Source of the DNA: Membranipora membranacea
Lineage: Eukaryota; Bryozoa; Gymnolaemata; Cheilostomatida; Membraniporidae
NCBI GenBank assembly: GCA_914767715.1
Contig: OU612066.1
Coordinates: 38,104,283 to 38,168,282, forward strand
Direction of reading: 5' to 3'
DNA length: 64,000 nt
The notes under the pieces were generated by a model. That model saw only the letters and a program-made list of their open reading frames with translations. It was not told the origin of the DNA and made no database searches. Shown here piece by piece: positions 46,701-57,806 of this stretch (the first letter of the stretch is position 1; each line of letters starts with the position of its first letter). The position numbers were made by a program, and so were the translations under genes.

Positions 46701-49700
46701 CCCCTCCTCGGAGGCCACAACATCTGGTGATGTGGCTCCCGGCTCTGAGGCTTCACTAGTCTCATCACCACCGTTCTCATTAGACTGAGAAATGAAGTCG
46801 TGATGTAGGAATTAGTTAATGACACAACGTGTATTATAAAACCTCACATACAAACATCTGACCAGGACTTTAAGATTACACTCCTCAGCCGCAGAAAATA
46901 AAATCCCTGGTTGAATTGGCTGATTTTGAACTAAATTTCAAAACTAAAACTGAGTCCTGGCTCTTGTTTTGATTGTTGAAAGGATGTGAGTGAGGTGAGG
47001 ATATGATATTTTTCTACTGTCCAAATCTTTACTAAATGGATTTCCTGGTCAGATGTTGAAGCAAGATGCACAGATATGGGACTGAGTGACCGAGTACCCG
47101 TGCTGTAATTACAGGTATGTAAGTCGTTGTTACCCTCCAATAAAACAGGCTAGGTACTCAGGCTAGGGACTGTGAGTAGTACCATGTCCAAGAAGTGGTG
47201 ACAAAATGCACAAAATTCAACTAACTGGGATCACCAGGTAGCCCACACACATCTAAATAGATAGAAGATTGAAATCATAATTTAGTGATAAAAATTGTAC
47301 AACGGGGACGTACCCATGACCAACAGAATATTTATATTATCCAAAACTGCATACATGTGAACAGAAAGGATAGTTTCTTCGCACAAACAAGGCTCAAATA
47401 TGAATTTAAAGTTTTTTTATTAAAGTTTTATGATATTGTTACACATTTTTACAGAGATTTCAAGAGTTGTCCTCCTATTTATGTCTATTAATGGTATCTG
47501 TTATCAGTTTAATTTTAAGTTCCTGCTGAGAGAGACAATATATAAAGCAGATAACGAAGCCAATCCACTCCATGCAATTGTCTGAGGCACATCAAACTGC
47601 AATATGCTACTTTTCTTTGTTATATCGGCAGCATTAGCCCTAGCATTGTCTGTTATTCTATTCTTCCATTACTATTCCTAAGCCGCAACACAAGCTGCTG
47701 ACTTTGAGAAGCAAGGCAACTAACAACTTCCATCGAACGCTTAAATATGTTATTTTGTGGCAATGCTATGATTCCTTCAATTTTTTGGATTAAGTAAAAT
47801 AAAGATTTTGAACTTTTCAATAAATATTTAACTACTCAATCAATCGATAACAAACCTTACCCATCCCATTCCATCCCATCCGACCAGCACCCTCTGTACA
47901 TAAGAGGCTGGTAAGCCTACTCCCACCCTGTCCAGTGGTTAGAATGTCAGTTCAACAGACTATCAAATTTATAAAATTATACCCATCTATTCTATCAAGC
48001 TTAGTTTATTAATTAGAGATCATGAGAAGCGGCCGCAGCTGTATATCACACTCAAACTTACCATGATGCTGATACGTGGTGCTGCCTTGTCCGCTGCTTT
48101 GTCTGTCTGTTTCTTCTCGTATCTTTTTGGTGGTTTGTATTCTGTGTATTGTTCCTCAAATTCTTCATAAGATAAATGACGTCTAAACGGACGGGTAGTT
48201 TGAGCTGAAAACAAAGCAACAGGAAAATAATATAATAATTATCTTTATTTACGATTTTAACACAATACCGACTGTGTGATCTAGTATGATACATAAGACA
48301 GCTAGAGGTGAAAGGTTGCGTTATTTGCTGCTGTCCGAAAGTGCTGGTTATAATACACGTCTTCTCGGTACAGGTGTACGTCCTGTCAGTGTCCATACCT
48401 ATTCCACTCTCCTGATCACCAGTACCATAAACTCCATTATAGAGATATGAGCGATCAAAATTTCTCGACATGACTGAATAATGAATTCTAACTAGAGGGA
48501 TGGAATGTATTTGTGCCTCTTCAAAGCACCACGAACCAGCGAGCAATGACTTCTCAGAAAACTTCCAAGTTATCTGATCGATAAAAAGTCCCTGATTTGA
48601 TTATCACCCCACGTCAGTAATTAGCTCTGACCCTAATCCACAGGGACTGCGGGTCAAAGCTTCAAACTTTATATTTTCTGGCTACTTTTTGCATGAATAG
48701 GAAGTTTTCCCACATGGATGATTGTCTTTGCATAGCATAAAATAAGGGAATCGAAAGGGCCACATTAGCATCTTATCACCCAATAATTATTCAGAGAATT
48801 CCCACAAGTGTTTAGGAATGCAGCCAAACAACTACAAATTATTTGTCAGATAAGGTTTGATCATAATGTGTATCCTCACAACAAACCATCAAATTTTAAG
48901 CCATTAATCCATCAAAGGCTATGCTAATTTTTCACCATGGCAGCATAGTCAAGTCTATTTGTATGATTTATGAACAATTTTCACACTCTTCCTCTATCAC
49001 CAAAATCTCGGTCAAATCCTAAGGCTTGCGGATACCATGTACTAAGAAAGAAACTGCAAAACTATTTTTATTTGAAGCAGTTATGGTCTTGCTTGGTACA
49101 GTTTCAGATTGATGTTCCCATTCAACCACTGCACAGTTTTGTACATGTATGGTCTGCACAGTTTTGTACATGTATGGTCTGCACAGTTTTGTACATGTAT
49201 GGTCTGCACAGTTTTGTACATGTATGGTCTGCACAGTTTTGTACATGTATGGTCTGCACAGTTTTGTACATGTATGGTCTGCACAGTTTTGTACATGTAT
49301 GGACTGCACAGTTTTGTACATGTATGGTCTGCACAGTTTTGTACATGTATGGTCTGCACAGTTTTGTACATGTATGGTCTGCACAGTTTTGTACATGTAT
49401 GGTCTGCACAGTTTTGTACATGTATGGTCTGCACAGTTTTGTACATGTATGGTTCGCTGCCTCCCTGTACCTACCACTGTCCTCCTGTGTCGGGCTGGTC
49501 GGCGGTAACTCGGCTATCTCCTCCTGTGATTCATCAGTGAGCTCTTCTGCCTGCTCCACCTTCTCACCGATCTCTACAGGAGCAGCCTCAGGTTCTATTT
49601 GGGGCTCTGGTTTGTCCTACAAGTCAGTGGAAAAAATCGAGTTAGACTCAAGCAACATTGGTTAGATTCAACCCTTACAACTTAATATATGCTATGTCAG

Positions 49701-52700
49701 TCATAGACACCAGGCTATCAGCCCCATATCAGCAGAAAATGCATAAGAAACTTCATTGACATAATTTGAGATGTAATTTGAAATATTGAGACTGAACATT
49801 TACTGATAGCTGACTTTGTACTTTTACTAGGGTGACACAATTATATGGATAATAAGTGCTGCTTACTACTAAATAGCCGTCTAATAATCCCTTTACTTGC
49901 GATATCACATTTTAACAAGGATGGGCAAATTGTAAAGGCTGTTGTTTGGCTGAAAGTAAATAAAATCGATTGAGCATGCTTATGATCAGATCAGCTAGTT
50001 ATCAACACATTACATTTCAAAGAACCTGCACTGATCAGGATTCATAATAATCTTGTGGGTATTTCGATTGATTTGACTGCATGCTGACCCATAATCTGAT
50101 TCAAAGATCATCTTACGCTCCAAGCTATAAATTTTGTAACACAAGAATTCTTTTCTTTGACACAACCTCATGACTAAGTGACTAACAGGGCTAAAAGCAC
50201 ACGGTTTAGCCCTCAATAATTCACTTTATGACTCATAAACCAAAAGAATTCCTGGCAGCAGAATCGGCATACCACAATCAAATAATAGGTTTGATGTAGA
50301 TTTGATAAGCTAATGATATCACCAGACTGGTGTACTCTTGAAGTGAATGATGCCAATTTTTGCATCATTTCTCGTTGGTATCAAAAGTTCATAAAAATCT
50401 ACCACAAGAATGAGTGGGTGAGTAATATATATATTCAGCTTGGGAGTTCACGATAAGAACGTCTTGACCTTGATCCTGCCATAGACAGGATAAAAACTTT
50501 CCTCTACATAGACGGGGACAACTTAGGTTCATTTTTAGGTCTGACCAAACTTCCACCAGAAATGGTTTTGATCATTATATGATCTGCAGGGTGTGTTGCA
50601 ATGTATCTTTTGAAGTTGCATGATGGTTTTGTAAATAATTGCCCACAATAATAATTATAAAGCTCAGACACCATACCTCAGGAGCAGACATGTCTTGTTC
50701 TTCTTCTGCTAACTCCTCCTCTTCCTGTGTAGGCTCCTCTGCGTCCTGAGATGGCTCCTCCTCCTGCACAGGCTCCTCCTCTTCTTCACTCTCCTCCACC
50801 TCGACCTCTTCTGACTCGACGATCTCAGTGACAGTCTCCTCAGTAGCCTCACCATTCTCATCCAGAGTAATAGTTGTGGTGGTTATCATCTCACGTCCAT
50901 CGGGTAATACTTCGTGTTGCTGTAAGATGGGACATATAGCATAAGGTTAGAGTTTCATGTGGGTCCGATACCAGCATGTTCTGCCAACATGCCATCCAGT
51001 GAAAGTCTATTTATATGATCAGTAAAATAGCATCAAATAAGGAGAAAAAATATCTTCGCAGTTACCATTGTATTTTATCGAGATATGCCGTAGGTTACTG
51101 AGCATCATGCTAAGGTGGGAGAGCTTCACATAGCATGCAATACAATAAATCCATCCTTGCATTCGCATAGGCTCAACACAGCAATATTCAATCCAGGCCA
51201 TGGCTCATGGGAAAGGTGTTCCTGTTCGTAGGGGTTGCGTTTATTCACCTGTTGGGGAACCATAGCTGCTAGATCAAAGGGTCTGGTGTATAATTTAACC
51301 TATATGATATGGGATAGCAAGAAAAAGCTGGGTGAATCTCTTTTTGTTTTCGTTTGATAAAAAAACCCAGCAAAAGAGAGTCAAACATGGGGCAGCTAAC
51401 ATCCAAACTCAAATCTAAAGCGAACAGACTTCAGAGCAATGATTTTGATACAAAATACAAGCACATGTATATACTAGTACCGGCAAATCATCCTCCGTCT
51501 TCTCCTGAAAGTTGAAATTCATATTTTTGAACTAAATTACCATCTCAACCAGAGACAGTCCAAGGGATAGCACAGATCATGTCATCACCGATATCATCAA
51601 ACACAAGCTGCTCATTAAAATAATGCTCTTGGGGGAAATGCCACTGCTGTAATTGGTAATGTCATGTATAGGCCTTCACTGTCACAGGTACGACCACCTG
51701 TTGAAGGTTGGCAAAAACAAGCGTGCAGAATACCAACTACTGTCTAACCTGAGCATCCAATCAACTCGTGTTGAGCTTCTTGAAGCACGGCCTACTTACC
51801 TGGTAAACCTTAACATCATCGTCATCTTGTAGTACGACGACTTCTGAGCTGTTAGCCTCAGTTTGATGATTAGAGTCGCCTCCCTCCATGATATACCGCT
51901 CCTCCTGATACTCAGTCACTGTACCATCATCATTCTCCTCTGTGTAAACTTTGGTGTGTCCGTTCTGAGAGAAAGTAGTGAAATAAAATAATCGCTGAGT
52001 TATACACTATGCCAGCAGAATGTGCAGCATGCAACAATGTAGTAATGGTATCATAACCGAGGTCAATGAGCAAAATCTGTGCAGTAAAGAGCAGACGATT
52101 ACACCACAACTCATACCAGCATTTATCAGTGGATAGAAGTCAATGTTTTTAAGCTTTTTGTTTTCTCGCACACCGAAATTCATGCAAGATTAAAGGAAAG
52201 ATACACAACGTTCCAGAGTGACACCAACCTTACTATTAGTCAAACTTTTTTGGTAAACAGCAAAACTTCAGCCTCAAGCCAGAATCAGTTTTCTGATAAA
52301 ACGAATTTCATAACTTTTTTTAAATGAGTAAAAACCTGAAGTTTTTGAGGTTTCGATGTTCCCATCAAAGTTATGCTGACTGACCACAAATAAAATTTCA
52401 TCACACAAGTAGTTTGTTCTATTATCTTGTGGTTTTCACTTTGTATTGAATACACCAGCCAGGATGAGCGCAGCTGACTTGCGTTGGCTGCAAGATTTAT
52501 AAACAGATTGAGATCATTGAATGAGAGACTTTCTCAAGGAAAAGTAAACATCTGAGGTAGGCTTGACAGTGAATTGTAGCTCATCAGCCAGTCATTATAA
52601 GCACAATAACCCAGTGAACATCTGTGAGATATCTCTCACTCGATGAACACCCTCGGATGTCCCAAGTAACTACCCAAGTTCATTCAGTGGTACAAACAGA

Positions 52701-55050
52701 ACATTATATCCATCGGCTGAGCAGTAAATGTTTATAAGGAATTATTCCACAGTGCCGGAGCATGAAAAATAAACAAATCACCAAATCCAACCCAACTTCC
52801 TGATACACTGGCTGGGAGATGGGAGATAAGTTCTTCTGATAGAATGCTTTATAGCATTTTTTGCTCAGTGTAGTCAGCATTATTGTCGAACCACTTGAGC
52901 TTGCCAACATCTTGTTTTATTGTATTTATACAGACCATTTTGCATCAGGAAGACATAAAACATAAAGCAGTCATGACTAGATATATGACCCAGTTTTGAG
53001 CTATAAACTTGTTTCTTGATGACATTTTTGCAATCTTGAAAAGCTGTGATTCATAAGAGAATGTTGATGGAGACGGCCGGCCCCGTATTGTTGTCATCAG
53101 ATTCAGCCCAGAATGAGATCATCTCTCGATAAGAGGGTTGACGTAAGAGGGTGGACAGGTTTCTGGTTATGATGGATCCAGACAGCAGTATAATGGGTGT
53201 TGACAGATCAACAGATAGAATTGAATAAGCTGTGAGGTACATGCCATAATCAACTGTCATCAAAATTCCTGTGTGGTGGTTATTTGTCTGTATTTCTGTC
53301 CAAAAGCCTAAGAAAATGACATGTGGCATACCTGCTCTTTTTGCTAATCAGTCAAAAAAAACCAAAGCCCTAAGTTTTTATTCGAGCTGCACTGCAGGTA
53401 CATAATCAGAGTCACAGTAGATACACATCAGTCAGGGACATGATCGACATGATCATAGACACTGCCACACAAGTAGATACTTGAAAGCAATTGTCACTAA
53501 ATTGTCTCTAATTAGAAATTGGAGATAATATCAAAACAACCCTGCTTTAAATCTTGCAATAGAGATAAATAAATAATAGGGCACTTGAGTGATTTTGAGG
53601 CTTATATTACAATGCTCTGTTAGTGTACATTATTTGGCCTCCTCCACCCTCATAGTCCTCAAGACCCGGTGTAGAACAGCATTGTGCAAAAACTGAGGAG
53701 AGGTTGACGGTAATTATACAAGGAAGTGGTAGTGTAATACCTCAGCAACATGGTCAACATAGAAAGTCACGCTTGGTCTACTCATCAGTATGTTTATCAA
53801 ACCATAACAGTGACAGCGATAGTGATTAAAACGACAAAATTTCTGATTTCATGTGAGGAGAAAAGAGACACAAGTACCTGTGACAGCGAGATCACACAGT
53901 GTAATGAGTAAGGGAGGAGGTGGATCTAGGTCTAATTAAAGGAGTCCGCCGCAGAGCAGAGGCTTGTAAAGGGCTTGTTAATGATGAGAATGATGGCAGT
54001 GATTACTATTATTATCAATGAATATCCAGGTCACTGCTCCCCCCACTCACTGTCAAACAGCGGCATCAAGTACTGTATCCTGTACCTGACTAACTGAGTT
54101 ATATCACGATATCCTTCCTGTCCCGGGTTATACAGACTCATCTTACCTACCGTATCAATGACCTTTTCGGTTTTTTGCCGTTTTGAAATTGTGCTGAAAA
54201 AGTATTTTTCAATCATCTTGCAATCTATACTGGCCTCTGAACCAGACAGCCACAGATAATGTAATCAAATTGTGTTACCAGCATCTCATGATGATGTCTA
54301 ATTTGTTTAAACTGATTTGATTATCTCCGGACAAACACAGATCTATATAATACCATGTAGGTATATCTGTGATGTTTGTAATGTAACATATCACTGTATC
54401 ATTATATTTAGTGCTGTGACAGCAAACACACAATGTATCACTAACACTCAGTGTTCCCTGCTGACGGTCGTCTTAGATGGACTTTATACTCAGTAATGTT
54501 TACTTGGCAGCGGCAAGAAAACACATTTTTTGGGTCAGTTGCTTTCATATTTCATATACAACATAGTATTAGAATGAGCGACGGAGGTGTAATGGCAAAA
54601 GGGATAATGATCGCGATGTTTGTTTGCTTCTATGTCACTGTGTCCAGGATAGAGACAACCAATTGGGTTTAATTTGGACCAATTTGCTTGGAAGAATACC
54701 AAACATTCCACTAAAGTTCATTTTACCTTTGTGGCCAATTTGGTTATCCTTGTTTTCAATCATTTCTCTGACATATTTTAAGAGAAATTCCAGAAACCAT
54801 TAATGTGTCAATAACCTCAGACTTAATCTGCGACAGGTGTGTGATTAAGTCTAGAGAATTATACGACCAGTCAGCGGACGATGGACACTTTGACGGACAG
54901 TGTGTACAATCATATAAGTAAATTCAAAAACACCTCCATTTTCACTGATAGGTTTAGAGTATTGAATCTGATTCTGAATTCAGTAGCCCGCACACAAACT
55001 GATAAATAGCCACCAGTACGTACCTGATATGTATGCTCCACGTCACCCAT
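33474..55050 (-). CDS. Large modular repeat protein, 28 exons, unknown family
   Basis: Exons in order: 55050-55024, 51964-51800, 51504-51481, 51299-51249, 50919-50677, 49616-49475, 48204-48062, 46784-46683, 45622-45595, 45364-45314, 44234-44162, 43816-43751, 41553-41356, 41109-40955, 40648-40420, 40020-39897, 38698-38542, 38266-38169, 37799-37701, 37369-37276, 37153-37068, 36814-36554, 36204-35944, 35617-35360, 34715-34563, 34397-34245, 34042-33837, 33540-33474. All phases agree (3714 nt, 1238 residues); the stop lies further left. The N-terminal third is acidic. The rest is about ten modules: TPTPLRP, then EGGEFENxPVxRxDVIRExD, then ELPxxGxAKNLMxxFKxxE, then YKPSGxGNK. No signal peptide, membrane span or enzyme motif was seen. 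The short amphipathic modules suggest a cytoskeletal binding scaffold; that is inference. It is convergent with WNK and head-to-head with REC114. Confidence 0.8.
34736..34950. repeat. Degenerate short tandem repeat (TATCACATGACG-like)
   Basis: A unit of about 12-16 bp, roughly TATCACATAACGTA, is repeated about 14 times with changes, in the intron just upstream of exon 34715. Several copies contain TGACG(T/C). Confidence 0.7.
35360..36814 (-). CDS. Modular protein: triplicated single-exon modules 6-8
   Basis: Three consecutive exons (36814-36554, 36204-35944, 35617-35360; 261, 261 and 258 nt, all phase 0) encode near-identical modules with SLDDLI, EGGAWESTP and KRTDVIRESD. The first two are the most alike. 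Here the AKNL helix is replaced by GVTKDRKSHY and a serine run, and the last lines read HTPSG or HKPSG. Each exon holds a whole module, unlike the split modules around them. In the third exon, reading past the donor at 35359 stays open for 29 more codons to a stop at 35270. Confidence 0.8.
37068..41553 (-). CDS. Modular protein: modules 1-5
   Basis: Module 1 (41553-41356) has ELPTVGTSKSLKDKFQSLE and an in-frame ATG at 41550 that could start a shorter isoform after the 2.2-kb intron before it. Modules 2-5 each have the EGGE[VF]EN motif, a [DV]-[VL]-[VI]-[KR]-E block, an AKNL-type amphipathic helix (for example QARNLLSKWGQMEQE, YAKNLKARFRELQ, LAKNLMNQFKNLE) and a KPSGxGxK end. In modules 2, 4 and 5 an intron splits the glycine codon before the helix in phase 1, so the duplicated unit was a set of exons. 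Confidence 0.75.
37376..37420. repeat. 15-bp tandem repeat, 3 copies
   Basis: CAATACATAAACTCT is repeated three times, directly upstream of the acceptor of exon 37369. Confidence 0.8.
39153..39496. repeat. 28-bp minisatellite, about 12 copies
   Basis: The unit CGATGAGGATAGTAATAGGG plus ACAATAAC is repeated about 12 times, with two alternating positions (AGCG/ACCG and GTAA/GTGA). It is in the intron between exons 39897 and 38698. The unit length is not a multiple of three and has no stop on the minus strand, so long artificial frames appear there in all phases. Confidence 0.95.
43751..49616 (-). CDS. Modular protein: linker exons 6-12
   Basis: Exon 6 (49616-49475) continues the acidic stretch. 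Exon 7 (48204-48062) carries the tyrosine-rich YEEFEEQYTEYKPPKRYEKK, the first KPP-like motif. Exons 8-12 are small (28-102 nt), Ser/Thr/Pro-rich and probably disordered; several have sizes and phases that suit alternative splicing (51 nt, phase 1 to 1; 66 nt, phase 2 to 2). Confidence 0.65.
44111..44126. repeat. Half copy of the ATCACAGAGTAAG mini-palindrome
   Basis: GATCACAGAGTAAGAT matches one arm of the palindromes at 18361 and 24071; the second arm is missing. It is in the intron before exon 44234-44162's downstream neighbour. Confidence 0.5.
45804..46088 (+). other. Antisense open frame in an intron, doubtful
   Basis: A 94-codon frame containing EEMGMQDEKAFNAALIDQLA has a fairly protein-like composition. 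It lies antisense within an intron of the modular gene and has no clear start, splice sites or poly(A) signal. It might be a decayed retrocopy or transposon piece, or chance. No family is recognised. Confidence 0.2.
47539..47824 (+). CDS. Candidate micropeptide gene nested in an intron (25 residues)
   Basis: The ORF is 47604-47681: 25 residues, nearly all hydrophobic (MLLFFVISAALALALSVI, then aromatic residues and a final serine), so a single membrane span. A TATATAAA box lies at 47539-47546, about 60 bp upstream, and AATAAA signals at 47798-47803 and 47819-47824. The ATG has A at -3. Another ATG at 47572 in a poorer context opens an overlapping 21-codon frame. The gene would be unspliced, antisense inside the intron between exons 48062 and 46784 of the modular gene. 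Size and topology recall sarcolipin/sarcolamban-type regulators of calcium pumps, but the sequence lacks their charged N-terminus. A chance hydrophobic ORF in AT-rich DNA remains possible. Confidence 0.3.
49130..49453. repeat. 25-bp minisatellite, 13 copies
   Basis: The unit TGCACAGTTTTGTACATGTA plus TGGTC is repeated 13 times with almost no change (one copy has GGAC). It lies 21 bp past the donor of exon 49616-49475 in the modular protein gene. Each unit contains TGTACA. Long frames on both strands here are artefacts of the array. Confidence 0.95.
50677..55050 (-). CDS. Modular protein: N-terminal and acidic region
   Basis: Exon 1 encodes MGDVEHTYQ only (55050-55024). Exon 2 (51964-51800) is rich in E, D and Y. 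Exons 3 and 4 are 24 and 51 nt. Exon 5 (50919-50677) is the acidic core: TTTTITLDENGEATEETVTE is followed by about 40 residues that are mostly Glu. Such a stretch is likely disordered and extended. The 3.1-kb first intron is the longest in the gene and the likely place for regulatory elements. All borders are phase 0. Confidence 0.75.
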
Positions 55051-57806
55051 ATCGGCGAGCTCGTGTGTAAGTCAAGAGTGAGGAGAGTAAGTAAGCTTCT
55101 CTCAGTGCTAGTCAGTAACAGTGTACTACTGTAACTGTGTCTTATCCGTCAGTAACTACTCTGTGAGTGAGGATGTCAATATGTATACACTACTCTGTGA
55201 AATAAAGGATTAAAGCGTTTACTAACCCCAGCAGCCAACTTCACTATAATGTACAGTAATACAGTAAAACACAGACTCTGCCAAGCCTGTAAGAGAGAGC
55301 TTATAAACAACTTGTCATAGAAGACCTGCGTGAAATAATATAAGAATGCTATTCAAAGCCTTACAATAACTATAATTTGCTCATTGGCTTGCATAATAGC
55401 TTCATTCACGTATAAGGTTGCAATACGGTGCCTCTTGTAAAAAGTCCTCTAAACCATTTCAAGCATGAACTAATCTATGACAGGTCATAGCAAGATCTAG
55501 TTTCAGAATTCTGAATAATTTGCATGATGAATATGAGGTAATGTTTTATCAAAATGCACTAATTTGCGCATATCTCAGAGCACACACGCTGAGTTTTATC
55601 TCTTGTGTTTCATTCCTTACTATGTATACAAACAGATGAATTCTATCAATGGAGTTAATCCATGATTAGAGTTTGGAGTATTCAAAAAGTAAACACTCCA
55701 ACTTGGACAACAGCTTCTCATGATTAGTGCAGTTGATTGACCTAAATATCAGTCTGCAAATGGACATATTTTAGTGAAGAATCTAGAGTCTGATCTGGGT
55801 AAAAGTTTTGCCATACAGAAATTAAATTTTACCGTCGCAATCTTTGAGTTTGAGCAGGGTGCCAGCTTTTCACATTCAGCATTCAATGTTGGCTTTTGGG
55901 CGCTGATAGACCAAAAATATGTTTTGGCCGTTGCTGTTGTGTATTCCCGTCATTCTAACTACAGAACATCAAATGTAGGCCGCAGCAAGCGTAATACATT
56001 GATGTAATGGGGGGTAATATGATACGATAAGAAAGGATAATTGAGATATTAACCACTGAAACGTGTCACAAAACTTCAAATAATATGTTGGCAGCACTAA
56101 CAATAGGTTGAATGCAAATATCGTTTTCCCTTTTCTTTTCCATTACAGTGTAAACCTTGCATTGTATAATGTACGCACCACTGCAGCGTTACAAAGGAAA
56201 GAAAATATGTTAGTTTGAAGCTGCCAAATATGATTCAATATGATTCAAATGGCTTTTCCTGCCAAGTGTTCATCACAGTAATTTAATAACATACTGGTAC
56301 AGTGACTTAGCTAGGCTCAGATGTGACAATAATATGTGAATGATATAGTGGCATAGCTATGTTTTAGGTTGACAGCACTGCAACAAAACAAACTGATGTG
56401 CATAGCCTTTGGACTTGTCATTTTATTTTAACTGTGAGCGCATGCTTGTAATCATTAATCATTGTTTGTTTTACAATAAGCGGTATTGATTTAGTCTGAG
56501 GGGAGACATCGATCTTCTTTATTCTGATGTCGGTGCTGTGATGCTACTGATGGCTTTATATACCAACAAACAATCAAAAGTAACTGACTGTGTGCCGCTC
56601 GCTCGTAGCCTGTGCAAATTCAAACATTTTGCGTGATCTAAACGGCAATGAAGCAAGTAGGCCTGAGACCAAGCGCAAGAAATTTTTATCTGCTTGTTGG
56701 ACAGACCAGTACCATATAAAACCTAAATATTTTGTTTGAATTTCCTTACTATCAGTCACTCCAAACATTTCTGTTGACAATGCTATTTCAGGTCTCAATA
56801 GGCCTAAATGTCAAACCAGACAAATCATGCAAAAGTTTAGCATTGGCTAACCCTAAGTCTTTGATACGGTACTCTCACTCTTAGTGCGTCCCATGCTTGA
56901 CATTAGGATTCATATGCCCACGCTGAGAACAGCATGAAGTATACATTATGTTATCTCCCTTCCCTAATTTTACTTCATTACGGACAGGTCAGGATAGCGT
57001 CAGACCTGGTCAAAGCGTCAATAATTACTATAATAGACTAGATGTGAAGATATGTGAATCATAAATGGAAAATGGCTGCAAACTGATGCTCTCCAAAAAG
57101 TCCCGAGTGTGCGCTTTAAATTTTTTACTTCAAGTTCATTGATACAGATAGATAGCATGATGAAGTCGTGCTTTAGCTATAGCAGTCCCTTAACTAGGCG
57201 TAGTATAATGTAGAAACTCTTGGCAAAAAATATCAAGAGAAGTATCTCATAGAAACCCAACACCCAGACAACACCTAATCCAGGTTGGTAATATTTGAAT
57301 TTTGATCAAAATCATCCTCTCTCTCCTCATAATTAGTCACTAAGTCACAAGTGGAGTTTGGAGAGCAAGTTGAACTCAGTAAAGGTCATATAATTGTTGT
57401 TATAATCAGGAGGAGCAATGATATATCACTATCTCACCTGAATCGCACAACAGTTCTCCAGTTGCTGCAATGCCTTGCAGTGTCCTTTATGATAGCAAAG
57501 ACTAAAGTGTAAGAGCAACGTTTGCTATTCCCTTCTGTAAAACCAACCTTGTATCAACTGTCAAAAGAGCAGACTGCCTTTTATAGCCTAAGTACCGAAT
57601 ATATAGAAATATAAACTCATCGGGGAAAGCCAAATACACCCATCCTCTTATTACTCAAAAGAATTTATGGCATAGTTTTACGTCCTATGTACCCACTGAA
57701 ATAGGTCACATGACCATAGTTTCATTTTTAGCAGATGATTGATTAATTCTGTACCTGTTTTACCACACATTGATTGCTTCTGTGTTTATCTAACAGACAG
57801 GTGGAA
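55051..57806. other. Intergenic, between head-to-head genes
   Basis: About 2.7 kb between the first known exon of the modular gene (minus) and the first known exon of REC114 (plus). It should hold both promoters. No clear TATA box, CpG-rich stretch or exon was found; the 77-codon frame at 55774-56007 looks random. An upstream REC114 exon may be hidden here. Confidence 0.5.

Noticed and set aside
48970-49665. Long frames on both strands over the 25-bp repeat, up to 231 codons
   Set aside because: The repeat unit has no stop in several frames and is not a multiple of three, so open frames appear automatically. The real exon here is 49616-49475 on the minus strand.
51375-51510. Plus-strand 42-codon frame starting MGQLTSKLKSK, like a myristoylated N-terminus
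   Set aside because: Overlaps a real minus-strand exon and its intron; no promoter or splice evidence.
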